A program made the position numbers and the translations under genes. DNA of 64,000 nucleotides from Ligustrum vulgare (lineage: Eukaryota > Streptophyta > Magnoliopsida > Lamiales > Oleaceae), in NCBI GenBank assembly GCA_963555705.1, contig OY743189.1, positions 3,985,501-4,049,500 on the forward strand, written 5' to 3'. Shown here piece after piece: positions 53,788 to 64,000 of this stretch. Positions within the stretch are counted from its first letter, which is position 1. Each line of letters begins with the position of its first letter. A model generated the notes under the pieces. It ran no database searches. It had not been told where the DNA came from and worked only from the letters and a program-made list of their open reading frames with translations.

Positions 53788-53858
53788 TCCCCTCTTCCTT
53801 TAAGATGATTCGTCCCGAATCATAACATTGTTCTTGGCTTCTTTTCCGGATCACATCA
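52881..53858 (-). mobile_element. E8: deletion derivative of a gypsy element, family D
   Basis: On the element strand from 53858: about 33 bp of 5' LTR start (TGATGTGATCC), then about 38 bp of internal 3' end with purine tract AGGAAGAGGGGA, then the complete 3' LTR to 52881. Everything between is deleted. CTCAC duplications flank the whole. Confidence 0.75.
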
Positions 53859-53860
53859 CT

Positions 53861-53888
<28 letters not shown>
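53861..53888. repeat. CA microsatellite
   Basis: About 14 uninterrupted CA units right of the E8 target duplication. Confidence 0.9.
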
Positions 53889-53891
<3 letters not shown>

Positions 53892-54905
53892 TTATGACAT
53901 GAAGATCATGTTTGGTGGATTATGGCACAGATCATGAAGTGATTAGGGGGTTGAAAACATGGTTGAATTTCAAAAATGGAAACTTTTTAGTTCTGTTCAG
54001 AACACCGCGAGATCGTCCTAATGTAATTTTGTAAAAAATTGAGAATAGTACTTAACCACACGATCGTCGGTATCTCTACCATACGATCGCTTGGATTTTG
54101 ATAATTCTATGCATATTCTTGGATTTTGATAATCCACACTAAGTGTTTGATGGAATGTCACAAAGATATTTTTGTTCAAATTTGACAAAACCTTCCGAGC
54201 ATTTATCTTCATGTCATGTTTATCATTGATTTTGTGTGTTTAGTTCATGAGTTAGTTTACTACATCACATGAAAATCATGAAAACACTTGTGTGTCATGG
54301 CAGCCCCATTGCAAGGTCACTGCAGGTCATTGCACCTGTAAAACAGTTCACGTCACCTACTTCTCCATAATTTCTCATGACCCTATTGAACTCAAAATGA
54401 CTTGAATTTTTAATATATTGTAGACTATACTGTGAACTTTAACATATCAAAAGATGACTCATGAAAATTTGTGTTTTTCTAGGCGATGTCGAGGCTTGAA
54501 TATGTGTGGTCGATCATATACGAAAATTCCTGGATTTGCTTTAAATTTAGTTTGGAGTGCGGTATTGAATTTCCTTTGTTTCTTATTGGTGTTTTTGATA
54601 TCTAATGTCACTTATCTTTTATTTGCATGGAACACACCAACCAAAACACCTCCAACTAAGTCGGGAAAAGCAAGAATAGGATCAAACATATCCAAATTTT
54701 GATCTCATCCTCTTAGGTTGTTTTGTTTCTTGTTATCAGCATCGTATAGTTGAATGGTCTGAGCAACTAATTCACAAATTTATTGGATTCTTCGGTGAGC
54801 TATTGCGAATTAAAATGAATTTTTTGTTGTTGGCATGTTTGGGATAAAACCCAAACATCTGTTTACTATGATATTTTTCAATTAAACTTTGTGATATATT
54901 GAAGT
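53889..54905 (+). other. E7 3' region, right part
   Basis: Contains ACGATCG-type words (54000-54095) and an 82-codon frame at 54454-54702 with a hydrophobic segment (FLCFLLVFLISNVTYLLF). It could be an env-like remnant of Athila, but I cannot support that. TTTGGGATAAAACCCAAAC near 54838 is a short foldback. Confidence 0.4.
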
Positions 54906-55808
54906 TGATCAGATCCCAATCGGGGAATCTCGACAAACATACGGAAACAACACAATTAAAACATAAGAAAGATGTAGATCAGATTTAAACACAAAAATAA
55001 ACAAGAATACAGGAAATAAACAACGGAATTAACGATAGATCGACGATAAAACCTTGACCCGAAAATCACGACGCAATTAATGACGATGCGGATTGACGAA
55101 CCAAGATTGGTGAACGCCACAAGGGTTGTCAATTCCTTGATAAGTTCGTTGGGTGAACACCACAAAGATCGGATCTTTGATAAGTTCAAGAAAAAGGGTA
55201 TTTAACTGAACCTTTCAATTTGGAGAATCCTCTCTCAAATAATATTAATCTCAAAACTCAAACTGTTCTTTACAATCATGAAAAGGAATATAAATAAGAA
55301 AAATAACATAGCCGCTAATTGACTCAAAATAGAATTCTAATTAAGCAAAAATACTAAAATGGGAAAATAACTTAAAAACCAAAAAGGAAACAAAATAATT
55401 AAAAATCTCGCAAAATCTGGCCCGCTCCTCAGTTACGGCCGTGAAGAATAAATTTGCGGCCATAAAGGCCTCTCGGGTCCAAAACTGCTTCAATAGTTAC
55501 GGACGTAACTTCCAGACTTACGGCCGTAAGTCATGTTCTGCTGAAATTCATCCTTTTTCCCCGATAATTGGTTACGGCCGTGATAATAGAATTTACGGCC
55601 GTGATTACATGAGTTACGGCCATGAAGGTCCTTCATTACGGCCGTAAGGACTTTTCTGCACAAATAACTTCGACCCCTTGCTTTGGCTTGATCCGTCCCT
55701 CTTCTCGGCTAGACCCCAACATAGAACTTGCTCCGTTTTGCACGTAGATCACTGTCATATTGCCGATGACTCAACTTTGCCCTTCGATGTCTATTCCGGA
55801 TCATATCA
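54906..55808 (-). repeat. E9 3' LTR, family C variant, about 903 bp
   Basis: Element strand TGATATGATCC at 55808 to GATCA at 54906. Palindrome pairs at 55433/55454, 55496/55518, 55572/55593 and 55614/55636 (21-22 bp). Two stem-loops: CAAAGATC/GATCTTTG at 55163-55179 and CAAGG/CCTTG at 55120-55139. Confidence 0.8.
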
Positions 55809-55917
55809 TACTCCCTCTCTTAAAAAGGATTCGACCTCGAATACATTTTTGGTCGGCTTTTCAAACTCCTCATGCTTTCCTGAGCTCGATGATCATTTTT
55901 AAGCTTCGTGCGATCTT

Positions 55918-56523
55918 TTAGACTTTTGGGCTGCTCATTTTTTTTCCAATGAATTTCTTTCCCGCCTTAAGTTCATGGCTTGATTTATGTCCCTGCAAAA
56001 CAGATTTAATAGAATTGGGGAAGGATTTGTTATACTGGTTAAGTGCAAGGCAAGAACCCTTGTACACCAATCTTTGTGCAAATAAACTCAATTTGGGGGT
56101 GGACTCTCTTTTATTTTTGCACTCATTCCCTCCTTTTTCTGAGGTTGTGGCCTCAACACTCTTATTTCTTCTTTCAAACTCACGCTTGGTTTTTAATTGA
56201 TCTTCTTGAACCTCTTTCGGGGATAACGGAACAAGGGTAATTTTCTTCCCACCCTTCACAAATGAATATTGATTCTTAAACCCATCGTGCACTACCCTCC
56301 TATCATGTTGCCATGGCCTCCCCAACAAAATATGGCCAACATGCATAGGTACCACGTCACAAACCACCTCATCCTTATAACCCCCAATGGAAAAATTGAC
56401 CCTAGCCTGCTTATTTACCTTAATTTCTCCCGACTCTGTCAATCATTGCAATTTATAAGGGGTCGGATGTTTTATCAAGCTGAAACCCAATTTCTCAACC
56501 AACATTGTACAAACCACGTTAGT
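55918..56523 (-). pseudogene. pro: E9 protease and short C-terminal tail
   Basis: CTMLVEKLGFSLIKH, a stop after YKLQ, then [31 protein letters not shown], a linker (SEKGGNECKNK, PKLSLFAQ) and a tail LQGHKSSHELKAGKKFIGKK ending at 55918. The linker reaches the place where RT begins in relatives, then the frame ends. One stop only, so it was a working gag-protease frame not long ago. Confidence 0.8.
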
Positions 56524-57340
56524 TGATGAGGACCGGAGTGGCATAAGTGGCACAACGAGTAAGGATCCGTTGCATGTACCGGTGGGACCAATAACGAGGC
56601 TGAGGACTAAGAAGATCAGGCAAGCAATGCAGGGGTTTATGCAAGCTTGGGTGGATGAATATTCAAGTGCAAGGTCGAAAACTCCATTTTCAATGCATGA
56701 TAAGTTGGAAGATGAGCCAAAACCGTTACAATGCATTTGGATCAAAGAACAAGGAGAAAAGAGTGTAGAAGGCCTTTTACGGCCGTAACTTTGTTATCGC
56801 ACGGCCGTAACTATCATTTTCACGGCCGTAATGGAGTTATGCAATTTTTATTCAGAACGGCCGTAAGAACACTTGTCACGGCCGTAAGATTTAAAACAGT
56901 TTTGGACCCGAGGGTCAATTACGGCCGTAAGAATGATATTCACGGCGTAAAATTGCGCCGAGTTTTATTTTTGGAATTTTGCAGCTAGGGTTATCTTAGA
57001 CGCGATTTGGCACTATATTAGGTTTTCTTGGTCATTGTAAAACTACAACTTTTATGATTAATGAGATTGATTGAATTAGGTGAGTTTATCCATATTCTTC
57101 TTCATTCTTGATTGTTCGAACCCCTTGAACTTATCAAAGGATTTGACAACCTTTGTGGCATTCACCTCTTTATGGTTCTTCATTTCGCATCTTAACGGGT
57201 CTTGGATTTGATACATCCTTGGTTCTTGAGTCGTGAGTGTCGGGTCATATTATTACCGTCAATTAATCTGGATTTGGAACTTTCCAAATGTTTATACAAT
57301 TTTCACGAGATCCAGTGATTCCCCAACAAGAATCACATCA
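56524..57340 (+). repeat. E10 5' LTR, family B, 817 bp
   Basis: TGATGAG to CACATCA, complete, unlike the B1 5' LTR. Pol-tail codons at the start ([20 protein letters not shown]), palindromes to about 56950, stem-loop CAAAGG/CCTTTG near 57137. Confidence 0.87.
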
Positions 57341-57342
57341 TT

Positions 57343-57354
57343 TGGTATCAGAGC
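57343..57354 (+). promoter_or_regulatory. E10 primer binding site
   Basis: TGGTATCAGAGC two bases after the LTR. Confidence 0.88.
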
Positions 57355-57621
57355 TTGGCTCTAAATCCAGGTTTTGATATAATTCTTGTTTTGTTTCATT
57401 TTCTTCATTAGATTTCATTATTCTTGAGCCATCATTGAATCGATAATAGATTCTTGGGTTTCTTGAAATTCTTCACTATTTCGAGATTGGTCGTAGTTTC
57501 AATTTTGTTATTATTGATTGTTCTTGATTAGCAAAAAAAAAAAAGTACGAAATTCAGATAAAAAAAAGTGTTTATTATTGAAGAGCACGATCAAGAACAC
57601 AATTCCATATTCAAGAAGACC

Positions 57622-58183
57622 TTTGGCCACAGATAGTGCTGCCATGTCTCCAAGGCACGGACAAGAGCATAAAGCTCCTTGTCGTGGGTAGGATAATTCA
57701 AAACTGCCCCACTCAACTTTTCACTGAAAAATGCAACCGATCTTTTTTCCTGCATAAGAACAGCTCCAATACCTATTCCTGATGCATCGCATTCAATCTC
57801 AAAGGTTTGGTTAAAGTTAGGTAAAGCTAAAACCAGTGCAGAACATAACATATCCTTAAGCATTTTAAAAGCATTTTCCTGTGCTACCCCCCAATGGAAT
57901 CCTACACTTTTCTTGACTATTTCTGTGAGTGGTGCTGCAAGTGTGCTAAAGTCTTTAACAAATCTCCTATAAAACCCAGCCAACCCAGGGAAGCTCCTAA
58001 CCTCGGTAATACTTTTGGGAGTTGGCCATTCTTTAATAGCACGGATTTTCTCCTCATCTACCTCAACACCATTAGCACTAACAACAAATCCAAGAAAAAT
58101 TACCTTTTCCATGCAAAAGGTACACTTTTTAAAATTAACATATAGTTTTTCAATTTTCAACACTTCCAAAACAGATCTTAAAT
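57622..58183 (-). pseudogene. pol: E2 RT connection and RNase H, copy B
   Basis: Matches 5457-6017: [37 protein letters not shown], cut at LWPK by the duplication breakpoint. Confidence 0.88.
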
Positions 58184-58635
58184 TTACGGCCGTGAGGATT
58201 TGGTTTACGGCCGTAAATCCCCTTCTGCTTAATTTCGCCTTTGTAGTAAACGGCTGTAATTTTTGCTTTATGGACGTGAATCCGTTACGGCCGTGATTTT
58301 AGGCTTTACGGCCGTGAATCAGCTGCTGCACGGCCGTAATTTTTGCTTTATGGACGTGAATCCGTTACGGCCGTGATTTTAGGCTTTACGGCCGTGAATC
58401 AGCTGCTGCACAATTTTCTTGATGTTCCTTGATCCAAATGCATTGTAATAACTTTGGCTCCTCTTCCACTTTGTTATGCAACGTAAATGAAGTCTTTGCA
58501 CTCGGACACTCATCCATCCACGCTTGCATGAATCCTTGCATTGTCTGCTTGATTCTTTTGGCTCTTTGCTTCGTTATTGGTCCTGCGGGCACGTGCAACG
58601 GGTCAACGCTCGTCGAGCCACTCCGGAACTCATCA
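58184..58635 (-). repeat. E2 LTR fragment, copy B, with 80-bp tandem duplication
   Basis: 58251-58330 and 58331-58410 are near-identical units containing three 12-mer or variant sites. The copy at 6018-6375 has one unit. Terminus CATCA at 58635. Confidence 0.88.
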
Positions 58636-59572
58636 GGTTATGTGTGATAGTGAAGGGGCGAAAAGTGTTGTGGTGGATGAGTCATTATTGATAGGCATGC
58701 TCTTAGCGTTAGGCGTAAGGTGAATGTTTTCGATAATGTGGAAGGGCAGAAGGATAATATTTTTCGCACTAGATGCATCGTGAATGATAAAGTGTGTAGC
58801 ATGGTGATTGATGGGGAAAGTTGTACTAATGTAGTTAGTACAATGTTGGTGGAAAAATTAGGCATACCTTTAATGAAACATCCAACGCCTTATAAATTAC
58901 AATGGTTGACTGAGTCTATTTGCACTTACTCACGCTAACACACCCCCTCCCCAGTTCTTTAAAATCTGTTTTACAGGTACCAAAGTCAAGCCACGAGCTT
59001 AAAACAGGAAAAAAACTTGTTGGCACAAATGAGCAGCCCAAAAAGCCGTGAAAGTTGAAGGAGAAAAATGGGCAGCCCAAAAGGTTGAAAGCAAGCACGA
59101 GGCATAAACATAATCATCGAGCCCGGAAAAGCAGGAGGAGTTTGAAAAGCCGAAAAAAATTGGATTCAAGGTCGACTCCTTTTCAAGAGAGGGAGTGTGA
59201 TACGTTTCGGACCAGGCATCGAAGGGCAAAGTTGAGCCATCGGTAGTATAATGGTGATCTACGTGGAAAACGGAGCAAGTTCCGTGTTGGGGTCGAGCTG
59301 GGAGGAAGAAAGGATCAAGCCGAAGCAAGAAATCGAAGTTCAGAGGGAAAAAAGGTGCAGAAGTCATCTTACGGCCGTAACACAGCTATCGCAAATTTGA
59401 GTAGAACCTTCATTACGGCCGTAAAGAATAATCTTCACGGCCGTAACTCCGCCTCGGGTTTAAATGAAGAATTACAGAATTTCATAGTTACGGCAGTAAG
59501 TCTGAAGCAGAACGTCATTTACGGCCGTAAATGAGTTCATCACGGCCGTAAATCTAATATTCCGGATTTTCA
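58636..59572 (+). mobile_element. E4 copy B with truncated LTR
   Basis: Protease remnant at 58720-58938 and LTR start at 59198 as in copy A. The LTR ends at the microhomology TCA (59570-59572), where 587 bp are missing, so TATA and stem-loops are lost. Confidence 0.85.
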
Positions 59573-60454
59573 ACCAGTAGAAGAAGTATCTTCAATTATG
59601 TGCCCATACCTCTTTGCATACTGGGGAATTGACTTGCTTGGGTCGTTCCCCATAGCTCGTGGTCAGATCAAGTTCCTAGCAGTAGCTGTGGAATACTTCA
59701 CAAATTGGGTAGAAGCAGAACCTCTTCTTATAATCACAGAACAAAAGTTGGAGACATTAGAAGTCGATTATTTTCCGTTTTGGTCTTCCTATGACATTAA
59801 TCACTGATAATGGGCGGCAGTTCGAGTGCCAAGCCTTCAAACAATTCTGTAAGAATCTAGGATTAGAACACAGGTTAACTTCTGTTTCGCACCCGCAAAG
59901 TAATGGATTAGCTGAAGTTACAAATAGACTCATCTTGCAAGACTTGAGGACCGGTCTTGACAGTGCCAAGGGTGATTCGCCAAATCTCCTTCCAGAAATT
60001 CTTTGGACTAACTGAACGACATTCAAGACTGTAACAGGGAAAAATCCACTCATGCTAGCCTTTGGGATGGAAGTTGTTGTTCCAGTAGAAGTAACAATTC
60101 CCAGCTTTCGTGCAATGACTATAGAATCACCCTACCAAATTGAGGGACAGAGAGAAAGTCTGGATCTTCTGGAAGAAGTCAGGGAAAATGCCGCCTTAAG
60201 AATAACTGCTTATCAACAGGCCATGTACAAGAATTTTAATATCCGGGTTAAGAAGAGAGAATTCAGAATGGGAGATCTTGTCCTTTGTCGAAGTGAGGCC
60301 GCCGGTCATCAACCTAGTAAACTTGTCTATTTGGGAAGGACCATACGAAGTCATTCGAAAAGTGGGAAAGGGCTCGTACAGCCTCTGAGCAATGGATTCA
60401 AAGCCCCTTCCTCAGCCATGGAATGTTGAAAATCTGAAGCCTTACTACAAGTAG
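59573..60454 (+). pseudogene. pol: Tat integrase, copy B
   Basis: Same frames and lesions as 7900-8781, including the TGA after WTN near 60013. SVSHPQSNG here against SVSYPQSNG in copy A; His is usual, so copy A changed. Confidence 0.85.
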
Positions 60455-61446
60455 TCACCTTGATGATAGCAACAAGGTCGTCTAGTCAAATAAGAGTCGG
60501 GTCTGCGAACCCATTTTTTCTCTTAATTATGTCCGAACTTGCACGTCCATCAGCAATTTGTTTAGTAAGGTCGGGCATACGCGCCCATCGTACTTTCTTT
60601 CAGAGGTAGGGACCTGTACTCCTTTTCCTTATCCAGATTTTTTCCCAAAAGAGTTTTTCTGGATAAGGTTTTAACGAGGTCCATAGTCCAGTCCCCTTTA
60701 ATAAAAGCATTTCTTCAAAAGAATGAGCACCAGAGGACAAAATATCGGAATAACTTAGAAGGTCTTCCAAATAACTTTACAAGTTATTTTCCAACAAATA
60801 ATTTACAATGTCTCATGGCAAGGCATTACAAATTATTTCCCAACAAATAATTTACAATGTCTCATGGCAAGACGTTACAAATTATTCTTCCACGAATAAT
60901 TTACAATGTCTCATGGCAAGGCGTTACAAATTATTTCTCAACAAATAATTTACAATATCTCATGGTAAGACGTTACAAATTATTCTTTCAATAATAATTT
61001 GCAATGTCTCATGGTAAGGCGTTACGAATTATTTCCCAACAAGTTATTTCTCACATTTACAAAATAAAGAGTTCGGCCTCTTCTTTGTAAATAAACAGAT
61101 CAGTATTACCCGACCTTGTTAAACATTCCTCTCAATTTCGCCAAGTCAAAAGCTCGACCTAACTGACAAATAGGTCGGCCCTGACCACCCTTATTAGTCA
61201 ATTTTCGTCAATCCCAAGTTTTGATGCCATAAAGAATTAAAATCCATTTTTGTAAAAAATTGTAAGGTCGTCTTTGCCCGACCATATAATTTTCAAGACA
61301 TGGAATCAAAATAACAAAACAAAGTAAATAACATGAACTTTGACAAAAGACGTACAAGTTCATTCATAGCAAAACGTTTTTACAAGTGGTCCTCGAGGCA
61401 TACCCCGGACTTTACATCAAAATCTATTTAAATTCCTAAAAAAACT
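60455..61446 (+). other. Tat 3' region, copy B, with 49-bp repeats
   Basis: 49-bp units at 60804, 60853, 60902, 60951 and 61000, same number as copy A. Confidence 0.85.
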
Positions 61447-63334
61447 CTACTGCTGAGGGTCATGATCACTGGCATCGCTGGACTCTCCGTCGAAAGCACC
61501 CTCTGCTTCATCCTCCTCCATAAATGGAGTAAGGTCAAGATCTTCCCTTCCCAGGGGAAACTGGGAAAGAGGGCTAGTGTCCAGGTCAAGTACATGAATT
61601 TGAACCCAAGCCCGAGCTTGCTTCATCCCTTGGGAGTACGACTCAAGGGCATAATTTCCCAATGCAAGGTCGTACTCCTCTGACTTCTTGAAGGCCTCAA
61701 CAGCTTCGACCTTGGCCTAAGCTATTTCTTCACGAGCTCGGCGTAAGTCCTCAACGAGCTTGGCGTTCTCCTCAAGAGCAAGGTCTTGTTCTTGGGTCAT
61801 CAGCAGAAGGTTTGACTGGACCCGAGCCAACTTCTCCTCAGTAGCCCGAGCTTTGGTAGCCTCGTATTAGACAGAATGAACGAGTTGGCTCGAGGTCTCT
61901 CCTCGCTTAACGCCTTGGTTGATCAGACCCCGGCCAATATTGATCAACTGATAATCGGGATAAACACTTTAGTGATGTTTTAAAAGGTTGTTAAGTACAA
62001 ATGAAAAAGTAGAAAGGTACCTTCATGGCTTCGTTCATAAAGTGGTCCGCCCCCTGTTCAAGAGCCACTTCTTTGCAATATTTCTCCAACAGCCCGGGAT
62101 GGAGACCTTCCTCCATTTTCTCCCTAAGATCAGCCAAGGTGCCTTGGGGACAACTTCAGGAGCAGCTTCTTCTCGAGGCGGAGGACGTCGGGCATCTCGA
62201 CCACTCTCCCTTTGGGAAGGAGCCTCTTCATTTCTCTGAGAGGTCTCCCCTATCCCTGATTGATCTCTGCGAGGCCTTTTTTTGTATTAGTGTCGCACGA
62301 CCCCTCCATTCTTCCTCTTTTAGACAGCTTGCCATGCCCTCTCCTCGACCACCTTCCTCAATTTGTCACCATCAAAAGCCATTCATGCGGAAGGTAAAGA
62401 TAAAAAGGAAGAAGATGAGAAAGCAAAAGAGAAATCAAAAATCAGAGGAATTACAGAAGAAATACATGTATTACTTAATGAACAAGGCCGAGGCCTATCA
62501 GGCTGAAGGTCAAGACAAGCCTGGCTCAAGATTTCATTTGTTGTCAAGTCCGACGCCTCTTCAGTCAAGAGGCTAAAATCACACACCCTAATGGCGTTAG
62601 CTAAGAGGTCGACCATATCCTCCTCGCTCTTATTCCCCATCCTATTGAAACTATCTATGTCTGGCTTTCTAAAGGTAGACAAAAAAAATATTTTCCCCAA
62701 CCCGAGGCTTCACATAGAAAAATCTCTCCTTCCAATATTTCAGGGAGGAAGGAACCCAAGGGACCTCAAATTGCCCTTTCCCACTCAGATAGACAAAGCA
62801 ATTGCACCTAGGAAAATACTTCAAATCCAACAGACATTTGCAAAAGTCTACAATGGGCTCTGTCCCTAAACTCCTACATAACACAAAAAAATATACCAAG
62901 ATTCTCCATCCATTGGGGGAAAGTTAACCCGGGACTATGCTAGCAGTTAGGAGAAAACCAATAAAGAAATGGTGAAGGGGTAGCTTGAGTGCAGCCACTA
63001 GGACCTCATGAAACACCACCATTTCCCCTTCCCGGCAATGGTAAGAGACGTCGTCCACTTCCGAGACCCGGGTTGTATACTCATTAGAAAGCCTAAACTT
63101 TCTCATGTCGGCCTCGACCATGTGCTCCTTCATCCTACTATTAAAAGTCGGGAGCTCAAGGTCTCCCTCACTCGACCCTCTATCCAAATCAGGGTTATCT
63201 TCCACACCCTCCTCATCCGTCGATTCTTCATCCTGAGGAGATGGGGGCTCATAGAAACCTAAGGGCTCAACCTCTAAAGGCTCGTCTAGGTTCTCTACTT
63301 CCCTAAGACCTCCTATGGACACTTTTCTAACCAT
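61447..63334 (-). pseudogene. Tat antisense ORF, uninterrupted copy B
   Basis: ATG at 63334 (MVRKVSIGG), acidic region, FHEVLVAALKLPLHHFF, TAA after IVPG near 62924 as in copy A, then FFVLCRSLG, KGQFEVPWVPSSLKYW, NRMGNKSEEDMVDLLANAI, a region with shifts that may include introns, a helical region EEKLARVQSNLLL and the acidic end DHDPQQ. Homology to Transposase_28-type plant proteins is my recollection of the family. Function unknown. Confidence 0.65.
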
Positions 63335-63731
63335 ATTTTTTCTCTTCGTTATAAGTTATTTAAATATGGAGGTCGAGAAGTCTCGAGCTTATCTAAAATG
63401 CTATTTTTTGGAGGAAAAGATCGTGACACTTGATCGAGGAGTTCTCTGGTCTCTTATAAAAATTCGCAAAGTAAAATGAAAGAGAGGATAGGGACCACAT
63501 ATATAGAGACAAAAATCGGAGGAAAACTTTTTGAGTCTTCACATTTTTCTTTAAATACGTGTCAACCATCTGGCTTAATGATTGATTCACCACCTCATAT
63601 TAATTGAAGGAGAAAACAGTTGGCAAAACGCATCATAAGCTGGCGGAAATAAATGCGATAGCTAAAGAATAAAATAAAATAAATGAATGCATTTTGAGAT
63701 CTTTTCCAAATCTCTGATGCACGGGGGCCAA

Positions 63732-64000
63732 TGATAGAGCAATTTCACGACGTCCGAACATGAGTCGGGCGATGGAGTACGGTTGGTCGGCCCATCTTAG
63801 TCAGGGGCTTGATCTGATGCTCGGCCTATCAAAACTGGCAGCCCAATGGGTTATGTCGTCGGGCAGGAATGCCCGACCATATATTTCCCCGAGAATGTTG
63901 ACCGAGTTATCTAATTATTCACTCAACATAGCCCCGGCCCAGCGTTCAAACCCGGGCATTCTCGATCTTAACATTACCTTGTCTTTTGTGGTCGGTCCAC
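63732..64000 (+). repeat. Tat 3' LTR, copy B, cut by the window end
   Basis: TGATAGAG after CACGGGGGCCAA, identical in layout to 31110 onward. Confidence 0.8.

Larger units (their letters stand above)
48419..54905 (+). mobile_element. E7: Athila-type Ty3/gypsy derivative without RT and integrase
   Basis: A long 5' LTR, a PBS resembling TGGCGCCGTTGCCGGGGA (tRNA-Asp), Athila-like Gag and protease, then a short 3' region with the GGGAGGCAACCCAA motif. RT, RNase H and integrase are missing. E8 interrupts the 3' region at 52881-53858, and the right part is cut by E9 at 54906. No 3' LTR is seen. Confidence 0.78.
54906..56523 (-). mobile_element. E9: gag-protease-only gypsy element, family C, minus strand, 5' part missing
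   Basis: 3' LTR, purine tract, and one frame from protease straight to the purine tract without RT or integrase, the same plan as E4. Cut on its 5' side by E10 at 56524. Confidence 0.75.
56524..57621 (+). mobile_element. E10: 5' LTR and leader of a family B gypsy element
   Basis: LTR, PBS and about 270 bp of leader like that of B1. It ends at 57621, where RNase H sequence of the duplicated segment begins at a CCTTT match. Inserted in E9. Confidence 0.8.
57622..64000. repeat. Segmental duplication, copy B of 5457-11595 plus 30648 onward
   Basis: Same order and near identity: E2 RNase H fragment, E2 LTR fragment, E4, Tat integrase, 49-bp repeats, antisense ORF, Tat LTR. Copy B lacks the 19-kb array and 587 bp of the family C LTR (7313-7899), and has an 80-bp tandem duplication at 58251-58410. 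Direct orientation, about 52 kb apart. Confidence 0.93.

Noticed and set aside
54454..54702. Athila env-like gene
   Set aside because: Only 82 codons with one hydrophobic segment. No signal peptide or recognised motif. Recorded only as a possible remnant.
1..64000. rRNA, tRNA, riboswitch or bacterial-type operon features
   Set aside because: None seen. PBS sequences match tRNA ends only, and the content is plant retrotransposons throughout.

Overview
This is nuclear DNA of a flowering plant, almost certainly a dicot. It consists almost entirely of nested, broken LTR retrotransposons, and I find no intact host gene. The evidence for a plant is the set of lineages present: Ty3/gypsy elements with a CRM-like layout, a Tat-type gypsy element with an antisense extra ORF, an Athila-type gypsy derivative, a Ty1/copia element, and a broken fragment resembling plant bifunctional DHFR-thymidylate synthase. 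The density of young gypsy elements suggests heterochromatin, perhaps pericentromeric; that is inference. Family letters A to D and element names E1 to E10 and B1 are my own labels. || Layout. 1-3714: 5'-truncated gypsy E1 (family A, plus). 3715-6375: a second family A element, E2 (minus), fused tail-to-tail to E1 so the two form a large inverted repeat. 6376-7867: 3' half of a gag-protease-only element E4 (family C). 7868-31843: 3' part of a Tat element (integrase end, 49-bp tandem repeats, antisense ORF, 3' LTR), split by a 19-kb insertion at 11596-30642. That insertion is a head-to-tail array of three family A elements sharing four LTRs, bounded by a 5-bp target duplication. 32455-37412: degenerate Ty1/copia element with both LTRs. 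37610-38302: probable solo LTR. 38309-40982: low-copy-looking DNA with DHFR-TS exon remnants. 40988-47317: gypsy B1 with perfect target duplication ACTTA but without PBS, PPT or integrase end. 48419-54905: Athila derivative with gag and protease only, interrupted by E8 (52881-53858). 54906-56523: second family C element, E9 (minus). 56524-57621: 5' LTR and leader of another family B element, E10. 57622-64000: a second copy of the 5457-31400 segment that lacks the 19-kb array, so it preserves the empty target site. || How the parts relate. Families A, B, C and D share an LTR architecture. The pol (or gag-protease) 3' end carries the polypurine tract; in A and B the ORF runs on into U3. Next comes a U3 array of 12-bp palindromes (TTACGGCCGTAA type) in pairs about 21 bp apart, then a TATA box, then an R/U5 leader with a stem-loop of fixed flanks (CTTATCAA ... 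TTGTGGCGTT) whose stem changes in a compensatory way between families. The array elements keep an intact 645-codon gag-protease ORF, but all carry the same pol lesions, so they look like multiplied copies of one defective element. The palindrome pairs and the covarying leader hairpins are the best candidates for an undescribed system.
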